Origin: Rhodopseudomonas palustris
Lineage (GTDB): Bacteria; Pseudomonadota; Alphaproteobacteria; Rhizobiales; Xanthobacteraceae
Assembly (NCBI GenBank): GCA_016215605.1
Contig: JACRJB010000053.1
Location: 124,001 to 188,000 of the forward strand
Direction: 5' to 3'
DNA: 64,000 nt
Shown here: positions 46,275 to 55,339 of the stretch, piece by piece
Numbering within the stretch: the first letter of the stretch is position 1
How the letters are laid out: each line of letters begins with the position of its first letter
Notes under the pieces: model-generated
Seen by the model: only the letters and a program-made list of their open reading frames with translations
Databases searched by the model: none
Told to the model about the DNA's origin: nothing
Made by a program: the position numbers and the translations under genes

Positions 46275-47573
46275 ATGATCACCCGCATTTCCGGAATGAT
46301 CCTAAGCGCCGCGCTGATCAGCGGTCTGTCAGTCGCGGTCGCGGCGGCGCAACAGCCGGTGACACCGCCGTCGGCCGCGCCCGCCCCGCAGCCGGCCAAG
46401 GTGCCGACCGATTCAATCATCGCACGCGGTGAATACCTGGCGCGCGCCGGCGATTGCATCGCCTGCCACACGGCGCCGGAGGGCCAGACCTTCGCCGGAA
46501 GCCGCGCCATGAAGACGCCGTTCGGCACCATCTTCACATCAAACATCACGCCCGATCCGACGACCGGAATCGGCAAGTGGACCGCCGACCAGTTCTACAC
46601 GATGATGCACACCGGGCGTTCGATCGACGGTAGCCTGCTGTATCCGGCAATGCCGTTCGCTTCCTATACCAAGGTGACACGCGACGACAGCGACGCGATC
46701 TTCGCGTTCCTGATGTCTGTGCCCGCAGTGAAGCAGGCCAATCGTCCTCACGATCTGCGATTTCCCTACAACAACCGTTCGCTGATCATCGGCTGGCGCA
46801 CGCTGTATTTCAACGAAGGCGAATACAAGCCGGATGCGACCAAGTCAGCGGAATGGAACCGGGGCGCCTATCTGGTCGAAGGACTCGGCCATTGCGGCAT
46901 GTGCCACACCGCCATCAATGCGCTGGGCGGCAGTTCGGAATCGCAGGCCTTCGAGGGCGGGCTGATCCCGATGCAGAACTGGTACGCGCCATCGCTGACG
47001 TCGAACAAGGAAGCCGGCCTTGGCGACTGGAGCATCAAAGATATCACGGAGCTGTTGCGAGACGGCATTTCGCATCGCGGCGCGGTCTACGGTCCGATGG
47101 CCGACGTCGTCTATAACAGCCTGCAGTATCTGAGCGATGACGACGTTCGCGCGATGGCGATCTATCTCAAGGGCCTGGCGCAAGGCAGTTCGCCCGACCG
47201 GCCCTCGCCGCCATTGCCGACTGCCGAGACCAGCCTGCTCGTCAGCCTGGGCAAGCCGATCTACGACAAGCAGTGCGCCAGCTGCCACGGCACCGAAGGC
47301 GCCGGCATGCCGCCGCATTATCCGCTACTCGCCGGCAACCAGTCGATTCAGATGTCGTCGGCGGTGAACGCGATCCGAATGGTGCTCAATGGCGGCTTCC
47401 CGCCCGGCACCAAGGGCAATCCAACGCCCTACGGCATGCCGCCCTTCGCCCATGTGTTGTCCGACGACGAGATCGCGGCGGTCGTGACCTATATCCGCAC
47501 CTCCTGGGGCAACCGCGGCGCCCCGGTGTCGGCACGCCAAGCCAACGAACTTCGTTCCGCGACGCTGAACTGA
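46275..47573 (+). CDS. Tri-haem cytochrome c
   Basis: This 432-residue protein has a signal peptide and three CxxCH sites: CIACH (about 59), CGMCH (about 211) and CASCH (about 336). The layout is that of the cytochrome subunit of alcohol/gluconate dehydrogenases (ITPDPTTGIGKWTADQF, SLTSNKEAGLGDWS). No dehydrogenase large subunit is nearby. Position in the oxidase operon suggests it acts as a dedicated donor or wire. It starts 10 bp after the di-haem gene. Confidence 0.92.
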   Translation: MITRISGMILSAALISGLSVAVAAAQQPVTPPSAAPAPQPAKVPTDSIIARGEYLARAGDCIACHTAPEGQTFAGSRAMKTPFGTIFTSNITPDPTTGIGKWTADQFYTMMHTGRSIDGSLLYPAMPFASYTKVTRDDSDAIFAFLMSVPAVKQANRPHDLRFPYNNRSLIIGWRTLYFNEGEYKPDATKSAEWNRGAYLVEGLGHCGMCHTAINALGGSSESQAFEGGLIPMQNWYAPSLTSNKEAGLGDWSIKDITELLRDGISHRGAVYGPMADVVYNSLQYLSDDDVRAMAIYLKGLAQGSSPDRPSPPLPTAETSLLVSLGKPIYDKQCASCHGTEGAGMPPHYPLLAGNQSIQMSSAVNAIRMVLNGGFPPGTKGNPTPYGMPPFAHVLSDDEIAAVVTYIRTSWGNRGAPVSARQANELRSATLN

Positions 47574-47581
47574 GACATCCC

Positions 47582-47761
47582 ATGATCAATTCACCGCTGC
47601 CATCCTCCGACAGATCTGAGGAAGACGAATCCGTGCATGTCATCGTCCGTGCCGGCCCGCGAGGCGCCATCGCCGTGGCCGGTGTCGCTACGGCGATCGT
47701 CGTCGGATTGTGGTTTGCGTTCTATCTGCTGGTGTATCTGCCCCGCGGATATGTCCCATGA
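47582..47761 (+). CDS. ba3-type oxidase subunit IIa homologue
   Basis: This 59-residue single-TM protein has RGAIAVAGVATAIVV followed by GLWFAFYLLVYLPRG. It parallels Thermus ba3 oxidase subunit IIa (KGALAV...YAVFFARG). Its C-terminus overlaps the subunit II ATG, and it lies between the tri-haem cytochrome and subunit II. It should pack against subunits I and II. ORFs this small are often missed. Confidence 0.75.
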   Translation: MINSPLPSSDRSEEDESVHVIVRAGPRGAIAVAGVATAIVVGLWFAFYLLVYLPRGYVP

Positions 47762-48350
47762 AAATCTGCGTGAAAACCCGCATGGCCCGATCATGACCGA
47801 GAACAGCGAAGCCTCCCACGACGTCGCCGCGCGCATCGAGCGGCGTTGGGCGATGGTGTCGATGGCCATCGTGGTGCTGCTGGTCGGCATCGCGGCGGCG
47901 ACCGGCATCCAGCACGCCTCGATGCCGCAGGGCCGCGTCGAGACCGCCGACCCGAAGACGCTGCACCTGACCGGCGAATTCATCGAGAGCAACCTCGGCA
48001 CCGCGGTCGAGGCCGACGGTTCAGTCATGGTGCGCGCGATCGGCCAGCAATATTCGTTCACGCCGCAATGCGTTTTGGTGCCCGCGAATACACCTATCTC
48101 GTTCCGCATCACCAGCGCCGACGTCGTGCACGGCCTTCTGATAGAGGGCACCAATATCAATGCGATGTTGGTGCCGGGCTATATTTCCGAATTCACGGCC
48201 AGCTTCAGGGAGCCGAAGGAGCATGTCATGCCATGCCAGGAATTTTGCGGCATCGGACATCAGGGCATGTGGGGCAGGGTCAAGGTAATCGACAAGGCGG
48301 CGTTCATGAACATGAAATCGGCTCGCGGGAGACTGACCTGTGTTGATTGA
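47751..48350 (+). CDS. ba3-type cytochrome c oxidase subunit II (CuA)
   Basis: This 199-residue protein has a TM anchor (MVSMAIVVLLVGIAAATGI) and a periplasmic cupredoxin domain. The CuA ligands are complete: His in SADVVHGLLIEGTNIN and PCQEFCGIGHQGMWG (C-x3-C-x3-H-x2-M). It receives electrons from the flanking cytochromes c. ATG 47751 overlaps the IIa stop; ATG 47793 is an alternative. It overlaps subunit I by 11 bp. Confidence 0.93.
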   Translation: MSHENLRENPHGPIMTENSEASHDVAARIERRWAMVSMAIVVLLVGIAAATGIQHASMPQGRVETADPKTLHLTGEFIESNLGTAVEADGSVMVRAIGQQYSFTPQCVLVPANTPISFRITSADVVHGLLIEGTNINAMLVPGYISEFTASFREPKEHVMPCQEFCGIGHQGMWGRVKVIDKAAFMNMKSARGRLTCVD

Positions 48351-49965
48351 CCGACGACTTATACTCGCGCATTTCTGGCTCGCCTTCGCGGTGTTCGGCC
48401 TGGCGATCCTGCTCGGTGCCTGGCAGATGTTCGTGCGCAGCCCGCTCAATATCTGGCACTTCAATCCGGAACTGTACTATCGCGCCGTCACTGCGCACGG
48501 TTCCGTGATGGGCTATGTATTTCCGACGCTGATCGCGATGGGATTCGGCTACTTCATCACGGAGACTGCGCTGGAGCGGCCGATGATCGGTCGGCGTTGG
48601 GCCTGGGCGTCGTTCCTGCTGGTGGCGATTGGCGCGGTGGTGGCGATGGTGCCGGTGTCGATGGGCCTGGCGTCCGTGCTGTACACGTTCTACCCGCCGA
48701 TGATAGGCAATCCGTTCTATTATATCGGGATCGTGCTGTTGGTGGTCGGCTCATGGATCTGGGTCGCGCTGACCTCGATCAACCTGTACGCCTGGAAGCG
48801 CGCCAACCCCGGCAAGCCGATTCCGCTGCCGATGTTCGCCAACACGGCCGGGGCCTATCTGTGGGGCTGGACAGCGGTCGGCGCCGCGCTGGAAATCCTG
48901 CTGCAGATACTGCCAGCGGCGCTCGGACTTACCTCCACGATCGACGCCGGCCTGTCCCGGGTTTTGTTCTCCTGGACGCTGCATGCCATCGTGTACTTCT
49001 GGCTGATGCCGACCTACATCGCCTACTATACGATCTTTCCGCGGGCGATCGGCGGGCGGATCTACAGCGATCCGATGGCGCGGATCTCCTTCATCCTGTT
49101 CCTCGTCGTCTCGATGCCGATCGGCGTCCACCATCTGTTTACCGATCCGCAGGTCGGCGCCGGCTTCAAGTTCATGCAGTCAGTGTTCACCGGCTTGGTG
49201 GCCCTGCCGACCTTGCTAACGGTGTTCACGATCTGCGCTTCCGCCGAAATCGCCAGCCGGATGCGCGGCGGCCGCGGCGCGTTCGGCTGGGTTTCGGCGC
49301 TGCCGTGGAGCAATCCGATCATGCTGGCGACGGCGCTGTCGCTGGTGATGCTGGGTTTCGGCGGTGCCGGCGGCCTCATCAACATGAGCTATCAGCTCGA
49401 CAGTTCGATCCATAACACGCAGTGGGTCACCGGTCATTTTCACCTGATCTTCGGTGGCGCCATCGTCATCATGTACATGGCCATCGCCTATGACATCTGG
49501 CCGCAGCTCACCGGCCGTTCGCTGCGGAGCCACGGGATCATGCGGACACAATTGTGGCTGTGGTTCATCGGCATGATCGTGACTACTTTCCCATGGCACT
49601 ATGTCGGCATTCTCGGCATGCCGCGCCGCATGGCGTTTTACGACTACGCCAATCCGGCGGTGTCGCCGCAGGCCTTCTCGGTAACGATGTCGGTGGTCGG
49701 CGGGCTGATTCTGGTGGTCTCCACCGTGCTCTTCTTTGTCGTTCTGGTTCGCGGCCAGATGGCGCCGAAGCTTACGCTGGAACCTTATCGATTTGCGGTC
49801 GCAGTTCACCAGCCGGCGCGGCTGCCGATCGCCTTGAACAGTTTCGGGCTCTGGATTGCGCTGATGGTCGGGCTCACGCTGGTGAATTACGGTTATCCCA
49901 TCGCCCAATTGGCGGTGCTGAAGCAGACCTCGGTGCCGGTCGTCTATGTGGGAGGCGGGAAATGA
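48340..49965 (+). CDS. ba3-type (B-family) haem-copper oxidase subunit I
   Basis: This 541-residue inner-membrane oxidase has ~13 TM helices. Ligands are visible: low-spin haem His in VTAHGSVMGYVF, CuB His and crosslinked Tyr in WTLHAIVYFWLMPTYIAYY, the CuB His pair in IGVHHLFTDP, and haem His in TGHFHLIFGG. Sequence and order match the Thermus ba3 type (VLYTFYPP, SDPMARISF, RGGRGAFGW, LPW-NP). It is a high-affinity O2 reductase, not a NO reductase by these motifs. GTG start; overlaps subunit II and the next cytochrome. Confidence 0.95.
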   Translation: MLIDRRLILAHFWLAFAVFGLAILLGAWQMFVRSPLNIWHFNPELYYRAVTAHGSVMGYVFPTLIAMGFGYFITETALERPMIGRRWAWASFLLVAIGAVVAMVPVSMGLASVLYTFYPPMIGNPFYYIGIVLLVVGSWIWVALTSINLYAWKRANPGKPIPLPMFANTAGAYLWGWTAVGAALEILLQILPAALGLTSTIDAGLSRVLFSWTLHAIVYFWLMPTYIAYYTIFPRAIGGRIYSDPMARISFILFLVVSMPIGVHHLFTDPQVGAGFKFMQSVFTGLVALPTLLTVFTICASAEIASRMRGGRGAFGWVSALPWSNPIMLATALSLVMLGFGGAGGLINMSYQLDSSIHNTQWVTGHFHLIFGGAIVIMYMAIAYDIWPQLTGRSLRSHGIMRTQLWLWFIGMIVTTFPWHYVGILGMPRRMAFYDYANPAVSPQAFSVTMSVVGGLILVVSTVLFFVVLVRGQMAPKLTLEPYRFAVAVHQPARLPIALNSFGLWIALMVGLTLVNYGYPIAQLAVLKQTSVPVVYVGGGK

Positions 49966-50753
49966 GCGACCAGCAGCTGTATTCCTGGCGAAATTCCTGG
50001 TTCGCCGCCAGTGTCGGTTTCGTCGTATCGGTCGCCGTCGGCGCGGCCTTGCTCGGTCTTGTCGGCTTGCCGCTGCTGCAGCACGACCTGAAGCTCAGCG
50101 GCATCTGGGATGCGATCTGCAGCGCCGCCGGCGTGCCGCGCGCCGCACCGGCCAAAGATACGGTGCAACCCGACTTCACGACGTCGAAAGTGGTGATGAC
50201 CTCGGAGATGCTGACCGGGCAGGATGCGATTTCCATCGGCCGAGGCGCCACGCTGGCGCAGCGCTGTGCCATCTGTCACGGGCCGCAGGGCGTCAGCGAT
50301 GCCAATTCGCCGAACCTTGCCGGGCAATTCGCCGCGGTGACCTTCAAGGAACTGAACGACTTCAAGACGGGCGCCCGCGTCAACGCCACGATGACCCCGT
50401 TCGCGATCAACATGTCGCAGCAGGACATGCTCGACGTCGCAGCCTATTATGCCTTCCTGCCGCGCGTGCCGCTGAGCCGCCCCGGACCGCCGGTTCCGGC
50501 GCCCGTGATTGTCTCTAACGGCGCGCCGATACGTGGCATCGCGCCGTGCGGCGCATGCCACGGCGAGATCGATAGCAAGGCCGGTGCGCCCTGGCTCGGC
50601 GGCCAGTCGGCAGTCTACATCAAGGCGCAGCTGCAAGCTTTTTCCAGCGGGGCCCGGCGCAACGACATTAGCGGGCAGATGCGCAACGTCGCCCGGCAGA
50701 TGACGTCTCGGGAGATCGATCTGGCAGCGGATTATTACGCTACCCGTCCTTAA
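49962..50753 (+). CDS. Membrane-anchored di-haem cytochrome c4-like protein
   Basis: This 263-residue protein has an N-terminal TM anchor (SVGFVVSVAVGAALLGLVG) and two haem sites, CAICH (about 105) and CGACH (about 199), each followed by c4-type loops (SPNLAGQFAAVTFKELNDF and PWLGGQSAVYIKAQLQAF). It overlaps the subunit I stop in ATGA and ends the operon. Likely membrane-bound donor to CuA. Confidence 0.92.
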   Translation: MSDQQLYSWRNSWFAASVGFVVSVAVGAALLGLVGLPLLQHDLKLSGIWDAICSAAGVPRAAPAKDTVQPDFTTSKVVMTSEMLTGQDAISIGRGATLAQRCAICHGPQGVSDANSPNLAGQFAAVTFKELNDFKTGARVNATMTPFAINMSQQDMLDVAAYYAFLPRVPLSRPGPPVPAPVIVSNGAPIRGIAPCGACHGEIDSKAGAPWLGGQSAVYIKAQLQAFSSGARRNDISGQMRNVARQMTSREIDLAADYYATRP

Positions 50754-51257
50754 CGCGACGAACGCATGCTGCCAACTGACATCGCCGGTTAGTGTTTCGG
50801 CCCGGTCCCCCACGCAATGTGTCAGTCTGCGCCACCGCATGCCATCGTCAGGCCGTAAGTGCAGCCACGTGGTAGCCGGACGCCGGCCCGCGTCAGCACA
50901 GCGCCGGCAGCGCAGTCGGCTGGCCAGGTGCACCAGGTTGTCGGAGGACAACGCAGCAAGTCAGATCCACTGGCGGATGATGGTAATATAACTGGAGGTC
51001 GCGTGCTCGCGCTGCAAGACGCTAAGGGCGCGCTTGAGCCCTGCGAAAGAACCGCGGTGCTTTGATCTGGTGTTTCGGGCGTAGGCATGCCAGCAACAGC
51101 GGTGTGGTTTGGGCAACGCGATCCGAGCGGTGCAGCCGTCCCTCGAAGTCGTCCAGACTAGCCGCTCTGCCACTAGCGCCTCATTCCCTGCTGCATTTTG
51201 CAGAAGACGCCTGCTATACGATTTGCCGTAACGTCGCAGAGTTCGAGGTGCCCATCG
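50754..51257. other. Intergenic region
   Basis: About 500 bp between the oxidase operon and the second hybrid kinase. No credible gene, repeat or RNA seen; the region upstream of the kinase ATG is presumably its promoter. Confidence 0.4.
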
Positions 51258-54077
51258 ATGCATTCGCCGTCCCCCGGGAGACCAGCGGCATTTCTGAACC
51301 GGTCCGGCGGTGTCTCGGAGATGATCGCCGCTTTCGACTGGGCGAAGACGTCCATCGGGCCCATCGAGGAGTGGCCGGCGCATATAATCGTCATGACGAG
51401 CCTGGCTCTGAATTCCGAGTTGCCCATGGTCATGCTCTGGGGCGAGAGCGGCGTGATGATCTACAACGATGCCTACGCCGTCTTTGCGGGGCGCCGACAT
51501 CCGCAGCAGCTGGGCTCCGACGTTCTCGACGGCTGGCCCGAAATGGCGCCCTTCAACCGCAACGTCCTCGACGTAGTGCTGGGAGAGGGACAGACCCTTG
51601 CATACCACGATCAGCATCTCGTTCTCCATCGGAAAGGGCAGGTCGAGGACGTTTTCGCGGACCTCGACTACAGCCCGGTCGTGGATGCGCAGGGGAAGCT
51701 CGCCGGAGTGTTCGCGATCGTCCGCGAGACGACGGAGCGTGTGCGGACGGAGCAACGCTTGCGTATCGCCCAGGAGGCGGGGCATGTCGGAACCTTTGAA
51801 TGGTACCCCGAAACGGGCAGACTCGACGTTTCGGACGAATACCGCCGCATCTGGGGGTTGGGGATGGATGCGATCGTCACCGCCGATCTGCTGGTCGGTT
51901 TGCTTCATCCCGACGATCGGTGCATCGCGGGACCGTCCAAGATGGCGCGCGAGAATCCACTCGAATATGCCGAATATCGGCGCGTCGATCCCGTCACTGG
52001 TGAGATCCGTTGGATCGCCCGGCGGGGGGAGGCGGTCTCCACCGCAGGCGTCGCCGCCCGGCGCTTCGTCGGCATCGCTTACGACATCACGGACATCAAG
52101 GAAGCCCGCCGCCTCAACGAAGCGAGCGAAGTCAGGTGGCGCGGCCTTTTTGAAAGCATGAACGAAGGCTTCTTCGTCGGCGAGGCGGTCCGTCAGGGGA
52201 CAGGCCGCGTGACGGACTTCAGGTTTCTTGAGATGAACCCTGCGTTCGAGGTGCAGACCGGCATCCCCATCCAAGCGGCGGCGGGACGCACGATGCGCGA
52301 GGTTGTGCCGGGCATCCAAGACGAGCTCATCGAGACCTATGCGAAAGTGGTCTATTCAGGAGAGCCCGCCCAGTTCGAAGCGTACGTGCCAGTGCTGGGC
52401 AGGTGGTTCGAAGTGCGCGCGCGCAAGATCGAGGGCGATCGTTTCGCGGCGCTTTTCCTCGACGTCACCGAGCGGAAGCGGGTGGAACAGGACCTTGCGG
52501 CTAGTGCTACCCGTTTCCGCTCGCTTGCACAGACGATGCCGAACCACGTATGGACCTCGAAGTCCGACGGTCATCTCGATTGGTTCAACGACCGCGTCTA
52601 TGCGTATGCGGGGGCGCCGCCGGGTTCGTTGGACGGGGACGGGTGGTCGGCAATGGTGCATCCGGACGATATCGAAACCGCGGCGGCGGCTTGGGCCGCG
52701 GCGCTGACCGCCAGCGAAGCCTACGAAGCCGAATTCCGATTGCGCAGACACGACGGCGCCTACCGCTGGCACATCGCTCGCGCGGTGCCGATGAGGGACG
52801 CCTCCGGAGCGGTCGAATCCTGGGTCGGCACCAACACGGACATCGAGGGCCAAAAGGCCGCGGAAGCGCGTTTGGCTGAGCTCGCGGAGACGCTGGAGCT
52901 TCGCGTTGAAGAGCGCACGGCCGAACTGGCGAGGACGCACGACGCGCTCCGGCAGAGCCAGAAGATGGAAGCCATAGGAAACCTCACCGGGGGCGTCGCC
53001 CACGACTTCAACAATCTGCTGCAGGTCGTCTCCGGCAACCTGCAGCTGTTGACGAAGGACATCGCCGGAAACGACCGCGCGGAGCGTCGCGTCGCGAACG
53101 CTTTGGCGGGCGTCAGCCGTGGGGCCAAGCTCGCCAGCCAACTGCTCGCGTTTGGACGCCGCTCCGCCCTGCAGCCCAAAGTCGTGAACATCGGCCGCCT
53201 GATCTCCGGTATGGACGACATGCTGCGACGAGCTCTCGGGGAGGCGATCGAGATCGAGACCGTCGTCGCGGGCGGCCTATGGAACACGCTCATCGATCCC
53301 GCCCAGATCGAAAACGCGCTTCTAAACCTCGCGATCAATGCGCGCGACGCGATGGCTGGCACAGGCAAGCTAACCATCGAGGCCGGCAATGCTTTCTTGG
53401 ATGATGCCTATGTCCGAGGTCAGGACGTCGCCGCCGGTCAATACGTGATGCTGGCCGTCACGGACACCGGGGCCGGCATGACGCCCGACGTGTTGGCGAA
53501 GGTCTTCGAGCCGTTCTTTTCGACGAAGCCGGAAGGGAAGGGCACGGGGCTCGGACTGTCGATGGTCTACGGCTTCGTGAAGCAGTCCGGTGGTCATATC
53601 CGGATCTACAGCGAGCCGGGCAGCGGTACGACGGTGAAGCTCTATCTGCCGCGGGCACTCGAAAACGAAGACTTAGTAGTTTCCCCCGATACGATGGCAG
53701 CGGACGGCGGCAGCGAGACGATTCTTGTCGCCGAAGACGACGCCGAGGTCCGCGCGACCGTCGTCGAGACGCTCAGAGAGCTCGGCTACCGCGTTCTGAC
53801 GGCGCATGACGCGGCGAGTGCCCTGACTGTCATCGAAAGCGGCATTGCGATCGACGTCCTCTTCACCGACGTTGTGATGCCGGGCACGCTGAAGAGCCCC
53901 GAACTCGCGCGAAAGGCTAAAGAACGGCTTCCAAACATCGTGGTCCTGTTCACGTCCGGCTATACGGAAAACGCCATTGTGCACGGCGGGCGCCTGGACG
54001 CAGGCATCGATCTGCTTTCGAAGCCGTATTCCCGAGAAGCTTTGGCGCTCAAGCTGCGGGAGATGCTCGCCAGATAA
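51258..54077 (+). CDS. Hybrid histidine kinase with multiple PAS domains
   Basis: This 939-residue soluble protein starts with the PAS/GAF-like module that opens DWAKTSIGPIEEWP, then further PAS domains (about 160-280, 295-410, 420-540, judged from repeated WIARRGEAVS-type PAC ends). A kinase region follows with [14 protein letters not shown] (His), INARDAM, DTGAGM and GKGTGLGLS, then a receiver with VAEDD, FTDVVMPG, FTSGY and SKPYS. All active residues are present. ATG 51258 follows GAGGTG. Signal unknown; the design resembles the kinase at 28906-31290. Confidence 0.9.
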   Translation: MHSPSPGRPAAFLNRSGGVSEMIAAFDWAKTSIGPIEEWPAHIIVMTSLALNSELPMVMLWGESGVMIYNDAYAVFAGRRHPQQLGSDVLDGWPEMAPFNRNVLDVVLGEGQTLAYHDQHLVLHRKGQVEDVFADLDYSPVVDAQGKLAGVFAIVRETTERVRTEQRLRIAQEAGHVGTFEWYPETGRLDVSDEYRRIWGLGMDAIVTADLLVGLLHPDDRCIAGPSKMARENPLEYAEYRRVDPVTGEIRWIARRGEAVSTAGVAARRFVGIAYDITDIKEARRLNEASEVRWRGLFESMNEGFFVGEAVRQGTGRVTDFRFLEMNPAFEVQTGIPIQAAAGRTMREVVPGIQDELIETYAKVVYSGEPAQFEAYVPVLGRWFEVRARKIEGDRFAALFLDVTERKRVEQDLAASATRFRSLAQTMPNHVWTSKSDGHLDWFNDRVYAYAGAPPGSLDGDGWSAMVHPDDIETAAAAWAAALTASEAYEAEFRLRRHDGAYRWHIARAVPMRDASGAVESWVGTNTDIEGQKAAEARLAELAETLELRVEERTAELARTHDALRQSQKMEAIGNLTGGVAHDFNNLLQVVSGNLQLLTKDIAGNDRAERRVANALAGVSRGAKLASQLLAFGRRSALQPKVVNIGRLISGMDDMLRRALGEAIEIETVVAGGLWNTLIDPAQIENALLNLAINARDAMAGTGKLTIEAGNAFLDDAYVRGQDVAAGQYVMLAVTDTGAGMTPDVLAKVFEPFFSTKPEGKGTGLGLSMVYGFVKQSGGHIRIYSEPGSGTTVKLYLPRALENEDLVVSPDTMAADGGSETILVAEDDAEVRATVVETLRELGYRVLTAHDAASALTVIESGIAIDVLFTDVVMPGTLKSPELARKAKERLPNIVVLFTSGYTENAIVHGGRLDAGIDLLSKPYSREALALKLREMLAR

Positions 54078-54896
54078 TTCGACGATTCCGATGGTCCCCT
54101 CCGCCCGCGCCCCCGCATTCTGACAAGATGCCTTCGGCACCTTTCTTTGCATTAGAAGCCGTGCCTATTCCCCAAAAGCCGCGTAGCGGATGCCGTACGG
54201 TTACGCGGCGCCAAGCAATCGACGCGGTCGGCGAAAATGTCTTGACCATAACCATAGCGCAGCTGCTGCGTTATCCCTGCCAGCTGGCGCCCTATCTAAG
54301 CATCTCGATGATGTTGTATGTGCACTGCGCTGGAGGCGCGCGGTGTGAAGGGTGCCCAATCCCGAAACCCATGAGACGACGCATGTCGATTTGATCCCCG
54401 CAGATCGCCGCCCACTCGCTTGAGGCGCCGGGTTTGCAGGTAACAGCGGCCTCTGCCGGGTCGATGCCGCCATCATGGCTTCGCGAATTGATCCGGTGAT
54501 TGATATGATCGGCGTTTCTGCCACCGGGGCGCCTTTTCAAATTCGCCTTCGCCCCCCCCCCAAGGATGAAGTCAAAATGACCGCCTTGGTCCTGCACACC
54601 GAGCTTGCAGGCGGGCGCCGGCTGTCTGTAGCAATCATTCCTAGAGCACGATTACACCGAACTACGCCATCAAGACAGTGCTGCTGTAGGCCGCGACGGC
54701 CGGATCGTAATGATCGATCCGACGCCGCGACCGGAGGAGAGCGCCGTTGCGCACCGGGAGGCGTGAGGTCGTTATCTGTGATCTGGTGTGACGATCGACA
54801 TCTTCGGCTGATCCGTTGCCGTTGCCTGACCAAGAGTAACGCATAAATGAGTTGCCAAAGCGGTGCCCACTAGGCGAGACACTCGGTACGCGCGTG
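54078..54896. other. Gene-poor region with a poly-C tract
   Basis: About 820 bp without a convincing gene. A frame from 54475 reads MASRIDPVIDMIGVSATG and then a basic region containing a run of ten C residues (54552-54561). It decays into Arg/Cys-rich sequence after about 60 codons. Possibly a relic. Confidence 0.4.
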
Positions 54897-55283
54897 ATGG
54901 ACAGAAATGCTTGGCGAGTTGCCGCCGGCCGATCGATGAGCAGGCTTCGTGCGCTTGTCGCATTGCTGTGCGTGCTGTGCATCGTGATCTCGGCAGTGTT
55001 TGTGATCCGTCCGGTACCGGCCGTCGCTAAAGCGATGCAGGGAAACGAGGCGATGATTTTGGCGTCGCATGGTTCCGGAACCAAGAAGCCATGTGAAGGC
55101 GCCGGTTTGTCCCGCGTCGGCACCAGCTGTAACACTGTGGTATTTGTCGGCGCATCCGCGGCCGCATCCGGCGTAATCAAGCGCTGCGCCAGCGCCGCAG
55201 GCATCTGCCCGCTGTATGGTGTTGCCTTGGCCGTGCAATGGCTGGCGGGCTCTCCTTTCCGGCCTCCCAGGGATCTGGCGTAG
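54897..55283 (+). CDS. Small secreted/membrane Cys-containing protein
   Basis: This 128-residue protein has an N-terminal hydrophobic segment (LVALLCVLCIVISAVFVI), several Cys (KKPCEGAG, VGTSCNTVVF, IKRCASAAGICPLYG) and the end GSPFRPPRDLA. I recognise no named family. The layout (leader, Cys with hydrophobic stretch, Pro-Pro-Arg tail) parallels 5180-5665 and 19342-19698. It sits before the L,D-transpeptidase/ScsBC operon. ATG 54897 is a guess; ATG 54936 is equally possible, and neither has a strong ribosome site. Confidence 0.5.
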   Translation: MDRNAWRVAAGRSMSRLRALVALLCVLCIVISAVFVIRPVPAVAKAMQGNEAMILASHGSGTKKPCEGAGLSRVGTSCNTVVFVGASAAASGVIKRCASAAGICPLYGVALAVQWLAGSPFRPPRDLA

Positions 55284-55339
55284 TAGCGCCGCGTCAGCGG
55301 CCGATAGACTAGCTGCGTCGGAAATCCCTGGAGACTATC

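Noticed and set aside
48340-49965. Subunit I as a nitric oxide reductase (CuA-NOR) because of the nos neighbourhood
   Set aside because: It keeps the Tyr of the HAIVY motif, typical B-family order and a Thermus ba3-like sequence, so it is an O2 reductase by motif.
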